In this document: positions 41,117 to 49,241 of the stretch, in pieces
Layout: each line of letters opens with the position of its first letter
Numbering within the stretch: the first letter of the stretch is position 1
Assembly: GCF_003217475.1 (NCBI RefSeq)
Contig: NZ_QJSP01000001.1
Location: 248,001-312,000 of the forward strand
Length of the DNA stretch: 64,000 bases
Source of the DNA: Williamsia limnetica
GTDB lineage: Bacteria > Actinomycetota > Actinomycetes > Mycobacteriales > Mycobacteriaceae
Reading direction: 5' to 3'
Notes under the pieces: generated by a model
The model's input: only the letters and a program-made list of their open reading frames with translations
Database searches by the model: none
What the model was told of the DNA's origin: nothing
Translations under genes and position numbers: made by a program

Positions 41117-42784
41117 ATGAGCGAGTTGGTTCCTGGCCAGAACCTCCCGGTGACGGCCACCACGGTCGTGTTCTCGGTCAGCGGTGTCATCGGTGAAATC
41201 GATCTGGTCGGGCTGGTGGTCGGCCCGGATCTGCGGGCAAGCGATTCAGATGGGGTCGTCTTCTACAATCAGCCCCGAGCGGCGGGAGTGCGTCTCGAGG
41301 GGAGCCGCATCATCGTCGAGTTCGGGGCGCTGGCAGCTGGTTCGACTGTGCTGTGTGCTCTGAGTGGCGATGCCGACGCAACCCTGGCGCCTGGGCTCAC
41401 AGCAGAACTCCAGGGTGCGCCGGACGACTCGCGATACACCTTCCCGTTGCGCCCGATCCATGGCGAAACAGCTTTGCTGTGCTTCGAGCTGTACCAGCGG
41501 TCGGGGCAATGGCGGGTGCGTGCACTCGGACAGGGTTACCGGGGTGGTCTCGCCGCACTGCTGACCGCCCACGGCGTCGACGTCGACGACGCGCCCGAGG
41601 TCGCGCCACCTCCGGCCGCCGACTCACCTGTCGGTTCCCAGGATCCGGCCGGGCCCCAGGCCACAGAATCACCGCAGATCGCGAAGTCCGTGCCACCGGC
41701 GACGGTCGCCCTCGGGTCCGACTACGGTGCTGCCGTTGCGCGTGCGCACGTGGTGTTCGAGGACGCGGCCCGGTCAGCCGCCGGATACGTCCAAGCGGAG
41801 GCGTTCGCGATGGATCGGCTCGACCGAGAACTCGGCGAGCTCCTGGCCGATCCTGCACAACGCAACTCGCCTGTCGCCGACCGGGCGCGGGCCGCCGCGC
41901 AGCAGCGCTGCGACGATCTCGTGGCGTCTGCCAGGAGCAGGTTCGACGCCGACTCGGCGGTGTTGATGGCAGAGCTGGCCGCGCTGGATCCGCAGTTGCC
42001 GCCGGCGATGGCGTCATGGGCGTCGCCGGTCTGGAATCGTGCCGGGTCGCCGTCCGCAGGTGGGTTGCGGCTCGGCGAGTTGTTCGCTCCCGAACGCGGC
42101 GAACTACGACTTCCCTTTTGCGTTCCGACACCGATTGCCCGGCCGCTGTGGGTGCTCGACGCCGGCGAACCCGTGCTGTCCGTTGTGACCTCGTTGGTGT
42201 TGCGTCTCGTGGTCGCTGCCCGGGTGCCTTTTCCCGGAACCCGGGCGACGTCCGACGGGGGGCGTGTGCTGATCGACGTGTTCGATCTGACCGGGTCCCT
42301 CGCTCCGATGACCGAAATGCTATTTCCGTTGCTCACCGCTCCCGCGATCACGTCACCGGAGTCCGTTGCCGACCGGCTGTCGGTGCTGGAGTCCTCGATC
42401 GACCTCACGCAGATGGCGCTGCAGGCCGGCGAAATCGACGACATCGACACGCGCGTGGTGCTCATCGCGGATTTGCCGTTCGGGTGGGACGTGGCTGCGA
42501 TGGCAAGGTTGCTGCGAATAGCAGACCGCGGGAGCGAACTCGGCTGGGCGTTCGTATTCGCGGGACCTCTCGACGACAACGACAGCGATCCCTTGGTGAG
42601 TACCATCGCGGATCGAACAATGGTGATCCCGGTCACCGAGGAGGCCCGCGCTCACGACCCGTGGGTGGGTCTGCCGTGGTCGGTGTCGGCCGAGCGCATA
42701 GATCCCGCGGGCGTGCAGGCCAGACAGATCGTTGCCACCCTGAGCAGCCATCAACCCCGTTCCGGTGTCAACCCGAACGCCTGA
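41117..42784 (+). CDS. TerD domain fused to a degenerate FtsK-like domain
   Basis: A 555-aa protein, last in the Ter operon. Residues about 1-155 are a divergent TerD domain (TTVVFSVSGVIGEIDLVGL, VVFYNQPRAAG, LGQGYRGGLAALLTAHGV). About 160-310 is a Pro-rich then helical, coiled-coil segment. Residues about 320-540 read like the FtsK/SpoIIIE-type domain found in Ter proteins: PLWVLDAGEPVLSVVTSL, RVLIDVFDLTG, and TRVVLIADLPFGWDVAAMARL, a match to the 'fDfP.gf' strand. No Walker A (GxxxxGKS) and no Walker B are visible, so it is probably not an active ATPase but a binding or scaffolding version. There are 23 bp between it and the tandem TerD gene. Confidence 0.75.
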   Translation: MSELVPGQNLPVTATTVVFSVSGVIGEIDLVGLVVGPDLRASDSDGVVFYNQPRAAGVRLEGSRIIVEFGALAAGSTVLCALSGDADATLAPGLTAELQGAPDDSRYTFPLRPIHGETALLCFELYQRSGQWRVRALGQGYRGGLAALLTAHGVDVDDAPEVAPPPAADSPVGSQDPAGPQATESPQIAKSVPPATVALGSDYGAAVARAHVVFEDAARSAAGYVQAEAFAMDRLDRELGELLADPAQRNSPVADRARAAAQQRCDDLVASARSRFDADSAVLMAELAALDPQLPPAMASWASPVWNRAGSPSAGGLRLGELFAPERGELRLPFCVPTPIARPLWVLDAGEPVLSVVTSLVLRLVVAARVPFPGTRATSDGGRVLIDVFDLTGSLAPMTEMLFPLLTAPAITSPESVADRLSVLESSIDLTQMALQAGEIDDIDTRVVLIADLPFGWDVAAMARLLRIADRGSELGWAFVFAGPLDDNDSDPLVSTIADRTMVIPVTEEARAHDPWVGLPWSVSAERIDPAGVQARQIVATLSSHQPRSGVNPNA

Positions 42785-42788
42785 TTCA

Positions 42789-43136
42789 CTAACGCCATCG
42801 TTCAGCCTCCTTGGCCAGGGCGACGAGTTCGGCACCCAAGCTTGCCAATTCGGATTTGGCGGCGTTCTCGTCGACAGCCGTGGCGATGTCCTCCGCCGCA
42901 CATCGGAGGCGAAACAACCGCTCGATCAGGTCATCGGCTTCACCAGCGCTCAACACCACTGCGTCGGCAGGTATGGACGAACCGGCGACCAGGCTCCGCT
43001 GTTCATAGGCCCGCTGGCGGCACGACTGCTTGCAGTATTTGCGGCGGCGTCCGATCTCCGATTCCACGATCTCGCGACCGCACCACGCACACGAGTTACG
43101 CGCCCGATTGCGGCGAGGGGCGGCCTCCTGCTCCAT
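42789..43136 (-). CDS. Small zinc-ribbon protein divergent from rbpA
   Basis: About 115 aa. A treble-clef/zinc-ribbon motif lies near residue 15-40: SCAWCGREIVE then KYCKQSCRQRAYEQR (Cys-x2-Cys and Cys-x3-Cys). A helical, acidic C-terminal half follows (SAGEADDLIERLFRLRCAAEDI, SLGAELVALAKEAERWR). The ATG at 43134-43136 was chosen; the upstream extension to 43310 lacks family-like composition. It is divergent from rbpA, the place of Rv2049c in M. tuberculosis (synteny recalled, homology not checked). Its stop is four bases from the Ter operon end. DNA or RNA binding is possible. Confidence 0.6.
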   Translation of the reverse strand: MEQEAAPRRNRARNSCAWCGREIVESEIGRRRKYCKQSCRQRAYEQRSLVAGSSIPADAVVLSAGEADDLIERLFRLRCAAEDIATAVDENAAKSELASLGAELVALAKEAERWR

Positions 43137-43326
43137 ATCCTGAGACGCTACTCGGCGTCCGCAGGCAACGGTGGTAACCGGGCCGAACACGGGTCGGTCG
43201 GCGCCCGTTGACCTCGCCAGACCCGCAGGCTGATCCACCACAGCCGGATGCGGTTGCGCCGCCTGCGGCCAGTAGTCTCCAGACGCGCGTAAGATGGATA
43301 GGTAATCCAACGAGAGGATAGAAGTT

Positions 43327-43671
43327 ATGGCAGATCGAGTTCTACGCGGCAGCCGCCTCGGAGCGGTGAGCTACGAGACCGATCGCGATCATGACCTCGC
43401 ACCGCGCCGCATCGTGCAGTACCGCACCGACAACGGTGAGATCTTCGACGTCCCGTTCGCGGACGACGCCGAGATCCCGTCCACGTGGCCCTGCAAGAAC
43501 GGTATGGAAGGCACGATTCTCGAGGGCGCGGAGCCCGAGGAGAAGAAGGTCAAGCCACCGCGGACGCACTGGGACATGCTGCTCGAACGGCGAAGCGAAG
43601 ACGAGCTCGAGGTCTTGCTGACCGAGCGTCTCGACCTGCTCAAGGCACGTCGCCGCGGCACCTCCAGCTAG
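43327..43671 (+). CDS. rbpA: RNA polymerase-binding protein RbpA
   Basis: A 114-aa protein with the RbpA layout: an N-terminal basic tail (MADRVLRGSRLGAVSYE), the core IVQYRTDNGEIFDVPFADDAEIP then WPCKNGMEG (residues about 27-65), a basic linker (EEKKVKPPRTHWDML), and the sigma-interacting helix SEDELEVLLTERLDLLKARR. RbpA binds the primary sigma factor and stabilises open promoter complexes; it is specific to Actinobacteria. GAGAGGA precedes the ATG. It is followed by a strong terminator. Confidence 0.97.
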   Translation: MADRVLRGSRLGAVSYETDRDHDLAPRRIVQYRTDNGEIFDVPFADDAEIPSTWPCKNGMEGTILEGAEPEEKKVKPPRTHWDMLLERRSEDELEVLLTERLDLLKARRRGTSS

Positions 43672-43701
43672 GTCGTCTCGACCCGGCGGGTCGAAACGCA
43701 A

Positions 43702-43734
43702 CGCCGTAGCACCGTCACGGTGCTGCGGCGTTTT
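43702..43734 (+). terminator. Rho-independent terminator of rbpA
   Basis: CGCCGTAGCACCG pairs with CGGTGCTGCGGCG (13-bp stem with one G:U) around a TCA loop, then TTTT. It starts 31 bp after the rbpA stop. The stem overlaps the 3' end of the convergent pirin gene, whose stop is in the loop (43715-43717). Confidence 0.9.
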
Positions 43735-44479
43735 GCTGTGTCTCGAACCCGCGGTTCATCTCCCAGATCAGCAGTTCGGTGGCAGTCCTTGCAGTGACGC
43801 GGTGGCCGCCGGTGGCTGTCATGCGGACCGCATCACCCTGACCCAGGTCGCCGATATCCTCGAAGGCCAGATCCCCTATGGCTACGAACACGTGGCCATA
43901 GGGGGCATCGGGAATCGTCACGGACTGACCTGGCTGCAGGCGGGCGACGTGGAGCGCGGCGTGACTGTTGCCGATGCCGATCGCGGTGGTGTTCCGGTCC
44001 CGCTTCATGCCGGATGCGATCGTGACCAACGACCCGTCGCGTAAGTCGGTGGCGACGTCGAGCTCTTGGTAGCTCGACTGTCCACCGGCGTTGTCGGGTG
44101 GAAGCCACATCTGCACGACGCGAAGCGGCGTGCCGTCGCGTCGTAGGGCGCCATTTTTCTCCGAGTGCATGATCCGTGACCCGGCACTCATCCGTTGCGC
44201 GAGTCCCGGGTAGATCAAACCCGAGTGTCCGAGAGAATCCTGGTGGACCAGGGTGCCCTCCAGAACCCAGGTGACTATCTCGACACTGTGGTGCTGATGG
44301 GTGTCGAAGCCCTCGCCTGCGTCCACGACATCGTCGTTGTGCACCATCAACATGCCGTGAGCGCCCGCCGCGAGGTCAAAGTTGCCGGTGGCCAGGAACG
44401 ACTGCCGAGACTCGAGCCAATCGCTACGCCAGTGCTCTCGATCGGCAGCGTGAACGACCCTGACATCTGCTTGCGTCAT
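43715..44479 (-). CDS. Pirin-family protein
   Basis: A 254-aa bicupin. Metal-binding residues of the N-terminal cupin are visible in GFDTHQHHSVEIVTWVLEG (His, His, Glu) and RIMHSEKN (His); the pocket includes GLIYPGLAQRMSAG. The C-terminal cupin (about residues 165-245) lacks metal ligands, as usual. Members act as quercetin 2,3-dioxygenases or transcription cofactors. It overlaps the rbpA terminator at its 3' end and is followed upstream by ppm1 on the same strand with 10 bp between, so the pirin gene may be the last gene of that transcript. Confidence 0.92.
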   Translation of the reverse strand: MTQADVRVVHAADREHWRSDWLESRQSFLATGNFDLAAGAHGMLMVHNDDVVDAGEGFDTHQHHSVEIVTWVLEGTLVHQDSLGHSGLIYPGLAQRMSAGSRIMHSEKNGALRRDGTPLRVVQMWLPPDNAGGQSSYQELDVATDLRDGSLVTIASGMKRDRNTTAIGIGNSHAALHVARLQPGQSVTIPDAPYGHVFVAIGDLAFEDIGDLGQGDAVRMTATGGHRVTARTATELLIWEMNRGFETQQNAAAP

Positions 44480-44489
44480 GAACGACCTG

Positions 44490-45290
44490 TCAGGCGGGCT
44501 TCTTCTTCCGCAGCTTGCTGAGGCGGTGGGTCAGTCCCCATCGCGGGACCTTGAACGCAGCCTCACGGACGATGCTGCCGCTCATCTTCGACTCGCCCAG
44601 CTCGCGTTCGGTGAAGGTGATCGGTACTTCGGCCACGTCGAATCCGGCTTGGATCACGCGCCAGCCGAGGTCGACCTGGAAGCAGTATCCGTGCGATTCG
44701 ATGGCGCTGAGGTCCAGGGTCTCGAGTACCTCACGACGGTAGGCGCGGAAGCCGCCGGTGATGTCCTTGACCGAGACGCCGAGAGCCAGTCGAGAGTAGA
44801 CGTTGCCGCCTCGGGAGAGAATCTCCCGACGACGAGGCCAATTCACCACGGTCCCGCCGGGTACATAACGGGAACCGATCACCAGATCAGCACCCTCGTT
44901 GAGACGGTCGAGTAGGCGGTGTAGCTCTTCGGGTGCGTGGCTGCCATCGGCGTCCATCTCGACCAGCACGGCGTAGTCACGTGCCAATCCCCAGTTGAAA
45001 CCTTCGATGTACGCGGCGCCGAGCCCATTCTTCACTGTGCGGTGCAGCACGTGGATACGGCCTGCGCCATCGGTGTCGGCCAGCTGATCGGCGAGCTCGC
45101 CGGTCCCATCGGGGCTGCTGTCGTCGACAACGAGGATATGGACAGCGGGCTGAGCTGCATGAACCCGCTTGACGATCAACGGAAGGTTCTCTATCTCGTT
45201 GAAAGTCGGGATGATCACCAGAGTGCCCGCCCCGTCCACACCGACCACGGCCTGTGTCCCCCGCGACTTGTCTTCAGGCCCCGTCACCAT
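44490..45290 (-). CDS. ppm1: Polyprenol monophosphomannose synthase
   Basis: A 266-aa GT2 glycosyltransferase (Ppm1 D2/Dpm1 type): [50 protein letters not shown] (DxD-like catalytic Asp), [11 protein letters not shown] and the C-terminal [13 protein letters not shown]. It transfers mannose from GDP-mannose to polyprenyl phosphate, the donor for lipomannan and lipoarabinomannan. Here it is separate from Lnt, unlike the fused M. tuberculosis Ppm1; the two genes overlap by 17 bp and are translationally coupled. A short basic C-terminus (RKKKPA) may contact the membrane. Confidence 0.95.
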   Translation of the reverse strand: MVTGPEDKSRGTQAVVGVDGAGTLVIIPTFNEIENLPLIVKRVHAAQPAVHILVVDDSSPDGTGELADQLADTDGAGRIHVLHRTVKNGLGAAYIEGFNWGLARDYAVLVEMDADGSHAPEELHRLLDRLNEGADLVIGSRYVPGGTVVNWPRRREILSRGGNVYSRLALGVSVKDITGGFRAYRREVLETLDLSAIESHGYCFQVDLGWRVIQAGFDVAEVPITFTERELGESKMSGSIVREAAFKVPRWGLTHRLSKLRKKKPA

Positions 45291-46911
45291 GCTCCTCCTT
45301 CGACCATCCCCTGAACCTAACGCCTGGCGCCAGCAGGTACAAAAAAGCGCAGATTCCCAAGAGTACGGCCAATCTCTCCGGCCACGGACCGATTGTCGTG
45401 GCGATCGTCTGCTCGGTGTTGAGTGGGATTCTGTTCACCAGAGCTGCGGGCTCGAAGAACCCGCTCCGCGACATGCTGTGGCCGTCGGGGGCGATGATCG
45501 AGCTGACTCCGCTGGTCGCGGAGACAACTACGGCGCGGCCGTGTTCGACAGCGCGGAGTTGCGACATGGCCAGCTGCTGGTAGGTCATCTGTGTGCGGCC
45601 GAACGTGGCGTTGTTGGTCGGGACCGACAAGAACTCGGCACCTGACTGCACCGCCCCACGGGCCGAGCGGTCGAAAGCGATCTCCCAGCAGGTCGACACC
45701 CCAACCGTCACCTGCCGGCCGTTCGCGATGTCGACGTCGACCACACCCGGACCGGTGCCCGCCTTGAAGTTGCCCGCCTGTTCCGCGTACGACGAGAAAT
45801 GAGTGAAAAAGCTCCGCCACGGTAGATATTCGCCGAACGGCTGGATGATGTGCTTGTCGTATCTGCCGCGGATCTGCTGCCCCTCGGCCGCCAACCGCCC
45901 GTCCCACACCAACACGGTGTTGGTCGGTCGACCGTCTGGGTTCCGTACGAGGGTGCCCACCATGATCGGGGCGTCGATGGCGATCGACGCTGCGGTGATC
46001 TCGGCTGCGGCATCAGAGTTGGCGGTGGGGTCTATGTCGGAGGCGTTCTCCGGCCACAGGACGATGTCGGGCCGGGGCGAGTCCCCGGCTTTGACTGCGT
46101 CGGCGAGCCGCATCGTCTCTCGGACATGATTGTCGAGCACGGCGCGGCGCTGCGAATTGAAGTCGAGCCCGAGCCTGGGCACGTTGCCCTGGATCGCTGC
46201 GACCGTGATCGTGTTGTCCGAGGAGTCACGTCCGTTCACCGACGGCCAGAGTGCTGCTGCGAACAGCGGTGCCACCAAGACCAGCGCGGTCACGGGCGCC
46301 ACCGTCTGCCAGCGGCGTGGCGCACGCAGGAGAGCGCCTGCGAGGGCTGCGAGCGCTGCTCCGGTCAGTGCGACCCCGAACGACACCAGTGGCGCACCGC
46401 CGATGGAAGCAAGAGAAAGCATCGGGCCGTCGATCTGCCCGAATGCGGCTCTGCCCCAGGGAAAGCCGCCGAAGGGGAACGACGACCGTGCCCATTCGAC
46501 CGCAACCCACGTGACCGCGAACCACAGTGGCCCCAGCGGCAAGGTGGTCGTCCGTATCGCCAGGACCCCGAACAGACCTGTGTACAGCGACAGCACGATG
46601 GCAAGAGCCACCCACGGCAGCGGTCCCACGTAGACGCCGATCCACGGGAGCAGCGGCAGGAAGAACGCCAAGCCGTAGACGAAGCCGTACAAGAACCCTT
46701 CACGAAATCGAACGACGCCGCTGAGCGAGCCGGCGAGAAATGCCAGGGAAAGTATGCCCAGGAACCACAGATTGCGAGGCGGGAAAGCGGCCCACATCAG
46801 GATTCCGCCCGCCACGGCGGCTGCGGTCCGCACGAGGAACTCACGGGTCCCCATGAACCCGATCCTGCCGCTGAACCCGGGACTGTCCGTCGCGGTGGCC
46901 ACGGCTGTCAC
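45274..46911 (-). CDS. lnt: Apolipoprotein N-acyltransferase
   Basis: About 545 aa. The N-terminal half has about six to seven membrane helices ([42 protein letters not shown]); the C-terminal half is a nitrilase domain with the Lnt triad: Glu in ILWPENASD, Lys in [19 protein letters not shown] and Cys in [11 protein letters not shown]. It N-acylates the N-terminal Cys of lipoproteins. GTG at 46909-46911 overlaps the amidohydrolase stop (GTGA); a longer frame to 47031 was rejected. In mycobacteria it is fused or adjacent to Ppm1, as here. Confidence 0.94.
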   Translation of the reverse strand: MTAVATATDSPGFSGRIGFMGTREFLVRTAAAVAGGILMWAAFPPRNLWFLGILSLAFLAGSLSGVVRFREGFLYGFVYGLAFFLPLLPWIGVYVGPLPWVALAIVLSLYTGLFGVLAIRTTTLPLGPLWFAVTWVAVEWARSSFPFGGFPWGRAAFGQIDGPMLSLASIGGAPLVSFGVALTGAALAALAGALLRAPRRWQTVAPVTALVLVAPLFAAALWPSVNGRDSSDNTITVAAIQGNVPRLGLDFNSQRRAVLDNHVRETMRLADAVKAGDSPRPDIVLWPENASDIDPTANSDAAAEITAASIAIDAPIMVGTLVRNPDGRPTNTVLVWDGRLAAEGQQIRGRYDKHIIQPFGEYLPWRSFFTHFSSYAEQAGNFKAGTGPGVVDVDIANGRQVTVGVSTCWEIAFDRSARGAVQSGAEFLSVPTNNATFGRTQMTYQQLAMSQLRAVEHGRAVVVSATSGVSSIIAPDGHSMSRSGFFEPAALVNRIPLNTEQTIATTIGPWPERLAVLLGICAFLYLLAPGVRFRGWSKEEHGDGA

Positions 46912-48518
46912 AAACCTGCCCGATCGTAGATCGGCGTGCCGGCGCGCACCGTCCGGACACACTCGGGCAAGCGGGTGCCCGGTCGCAGATCCGGCAAGGC
47001 GGGTACGCGGGACCGCGGGTCGGTGGACCATCGAGCGACAGCCGGATCGGCCGACCCCGCGACCACGAGTTCATCGACCTCCCACACCGCATAGTCGGCG
47101 CGAGCGCCGGGAACCAGCGTTCCGGCGACACCGTCCCGTTCTCCCCCGGCTCGCCAAGCTCCTCGGGTCGCTGCCGCGAAGGCCGCCCGCACCGAGATCG
47201 CACTCGCGGGATTGTTGTGGTGTGCGGCGGCTGCGATCGCCTCCCACGGGCGCATCGACGTAACCGGGGCGTCCGAACTGAAGGCCAACCCGACGCCGGC
47301 CCTCGCGAGTTGCGCGAAATCGTTGAGCGAACGTCCGCGAGGTAGCCCGAGCCGCTGTTCATAGAGTTGACCAGGGCCGCCCCAGAGTGCGTCGAACAGC
47401 GGCTGCATGCTCGCGATGACGCCGCACGAGGCCAAGATGGCTGCCTGCTCGGCCGTGATCATCTCTGCGTGTTCGATGCGGTGACCCAGACGCGCGAGTG
47501 CGGGCGCTCCGAGCTCTGCTGCAACGGCCGAAAAGCCCTCGACCAGCAGATCGGTCGCACCGTCACCGATGACGTGGAATCCGCACTGGATACCGGCTTG
47601 GGTACATGCCCGGATGTGCCGAGTGATCGCGTGGCCGTCGAGATAGCAGACTCCGCTGGTGTCAGCGTCGGTGTAGGGCTCACGAAGCAACGCCGTATGG
47701 GAGCCGATCGCCCCGTCGATGAACAGGTCGCCGCCGAGCCCATGGGCGCGGGTTGCCGTGAGCAGCGACGTCGCCTGCTCTGCGTCGGCGACCGGCGCTC
47801 CCCAGTAACGCCGGATCTGCACCGCGTGATCGAGGTCCGCGAGCGAGAGGAAGTCGTCGAGTCCGCTGATGTCGGGCCCACCGTTCTCGTGGACGGCCAC
47901 GATGCCATGCGACGCGGCGTCGTCGAGCGCCGCGTGCTGCGCTCGACTGCGGCCGGACTGTGACAGCAGCAGTCGAGCGGCGCCGCGCACGCGGTGGTGG
48001 GCATCCGCCGTAAGAGGACCCTGTGCGTCGTAGCCCTGAGCGCCGACGAGACCGTCGGCACGCGAACGCAGAGCCGTCGAGGCGACAGCGCTGTGTTCAT
48101 CGATTCGAGCGAGATAGACCGGCCGGTCACCGACCACCGCATCGATCTCCGCGGTCGTCGGGCAGGTCAGGTCCGGCCAGGTCGACTCGTCCCAGCCCAG
48201 ACCCCAGATGAGATCGGTGTCGGTGTTCTCGGCCACGTATCGGTGGATCTGCTGCAGGCAATCGGCCCGGCTTACCGCCGCGCTGAGATCCAGACCGCGG
48301 ATCGCCAGGCCGGTCGAGGTCAGGTGTACATGCGAGTCGACAAAGGCCGGAGCGACGAGCGCGCCGGCGAGGTCGACGATCTGTGCTTTCGGATGCAGGG
48401 TGCGTCCGACATGGTCGGATCCGACCCACACCACCACACCGTTTTCGATCGCCATGGCGGTTGCATCGGGGGCCGACGGCGAATAGATGTGCCCGCCGAT
48501 CAGCAGTTGACTGTCCAC
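46908..48518 (-). CDS. Amidohydrolase-family protein (YtcJ/AtzF-type metal hydrolase)
   Basis: A 536-aa metal-dependent hydrolase: FVDSHVHLTSTG (HxH metal pair), LFIDGAIGSHTALL (Lys/Asp position), HVIGDGA (His), LGHRIEHAEM (His) and SSDAPVTSMRPW (Asp). It has the small N- and C-terminal beta domain of the family (LIGGHIYSP, GTLVPGARADYAVW). Members hydrolyse formamides, amides or imides; substrate unknown. It begins the co-directional chain to lnt, ppm1 and pirin. Start at 48516-48518. Confidence 0.88.
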   Translation of the reverse strand: MDSQLLIGGHIYSPSAPDATAMAIENGVVVWVGSDHVGRTLHPKAQIVDLAGALVAPAFVDSHVHLTSTGLAIRGLDLSAAVSRADCLQQIHRYVAENTDTDLIWGLGWDESTWPDLTCPTTAEIDAVVGDRPVYLARIDEHSAVASTALRSRADGLVGAQGYDAQGPLTADAHHRVRGAARLLLSQSGRSRAQHAALDDAASHGIVAVHENGGPDISGLDDFLSLADLDHAVQIRRYWGAPVADAEQATSLLTATRAHGLGGDLFIDGAIGSHTALLREPYTDADTSGVCYLDGHAITRHIRACTQAGIQCGFHVIGDGATDLLVEGFSAVAAELGAPALARLGHRIEHAEMITAEQAAILASCGVIASMQPLFDALWGGPGQLYEQRLGLPRGRSLNDFAQLARAGVGLAFSSDAPVTSMRPWEAIAAAAHHNNPASAISVRAAFAAATRGAWRAGGERDGVAGTLVPGARADYAVWEVDELVVAGSADPAVARWSTDPRSRVPALPDLRPGTRLPECVRTVRAGTPIYDRAGL

Positions 48519-48579
48519 GACGGTCCAGTCTGCCTGTCAGTCGCCGACTCGGTGTGGCCAGGGCCGCGAACCGGCGCCG

Positions 48580-49104
48580 TCAGAGCTCTGTCTGTGGCTT
48601 ACGCAACTGCGGGCGGGTGGGGTCGTATCCGGCCGGGCCGTACTCGGTGGTGTCGACCACCTGTCCCTCGACGACGGTGACGCCTGCCATGCCGCGGCCG
48701 TACCGCGCGTAGTTCTCCATCGCCCCGACGACCTTACGTGTGCCGAGCGCGATGACGACGGGACGCAGGAGCACGCGAACAGGCTTCAACAGCAACAGGA
48801 TTCCGACCGCAGTACTGACCAGCCCGGGAATGATCATGGCGATGGTCGCCGCGGCGAGTAGCGCCGTGTCGGCGACAGGTGCCGCCGATTCGGCGGGGCC
48901 GGCAGGCTGACCGTTGGCGGCCTTCTCGCCTGCTTCCCTGAGGTTGCGGAACACCTTGGCGCCCTGTCGGCGCAAGAGCCAGAAGCCGCCGATCACTGTT
49001 GCCAGGCCGAGCAACAGGGTCCAGCCGAAACCGATGGCGTAGCAGAGCCCCACGAAGGCGGCGATCTCGATTGCCACGTAGAGGAGGAAGAGCGCGAACT
49101 TCAT
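48580..49104 (-). CDS. fxsA: FxsA family membrane protein
   Basis: A 174-aa FxsA-like protein: four hydrophobic helices, two early (LFLLYVAIEIAAFVGL, WTLLLGLATVIGGFWLL), and two after residue 80 (LAAATIAMIIPGLVSTAVG, LLLKPVRVLLRP), with the conserved LIPGLVSTAVGILLLL-like core MIIPGLVS. It is membrane bound; in E. coli FxsA limits F-exclusion of phage T7. The corresponding mycobacterial gene Rv2053c lies close to ppm1, so this is conserved synteny. It is on the same strand as the amidohydrolase, 61 bp apart. Confidence 0.92.
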   Translation of the reverse strand: MKFALFLLYVAIEIAAFVGLCYAIGFGWTLLLGLATVIGGFWLLRRQGAKVFRNLREAGEKAANGQPAGPAESAAPVADTALLAAATIAMIIPGLVSTAVGILLLLKPVRVLLRPVVIALGTRKVVGAMENYARYGRGMAGVTVVEGQVVDTTEYGPAGYDPTRPQLRKPQTEL

Positions 49105-49184
49105 GAGGAACCATCCCGACTATCGGCTGTGCGTACACACCTTCAACGCACGGGACGTCCGATTTTCTCCCGCCTCCCGGAATT

Positions 49185-49233
49185 GGTGGCTTCTGGCGAC
49201 GCCCAGCTGCGGAAATGGTCGCCAGAATCCACC
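49185..49233 (-). terminator. Hairpin between cobN and fxsA
   Basis: GGTGGCTTCTGGCGAC (49185-49200) pairs with GTCGCCAGAATCCACC (49218-49233), a 16-bp stem with a single mismatch and a 17-nt loop. It is 8 bp beyond the cobN stop, so it is probably the cobN terminator; there is no U-tract. Confidence 0.65.
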
Positions 49234-49241
49234 ATGATCGG

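Noticed and set aside
41353-42792. 479-codon plus-strand frame inside the TerD-FtsK-like gene
   Set aside because: It is Arg-rich with no domain, and overlaps the 555-aa gene, whose frame carries a recognised TerD domain.
43290-43295. TAAGAT as the rbpA -10 element
   Set aside because: Spacing to rbpA is plausible but no matching -35 was seen, so it was not listed as a promoter.
45850-46929. 359-codon plus-strand frame opposite lnt
   Set aside because: His/Gln/Glu/Arg-rich shadow of lnt, which has the complete nitrilase triad.
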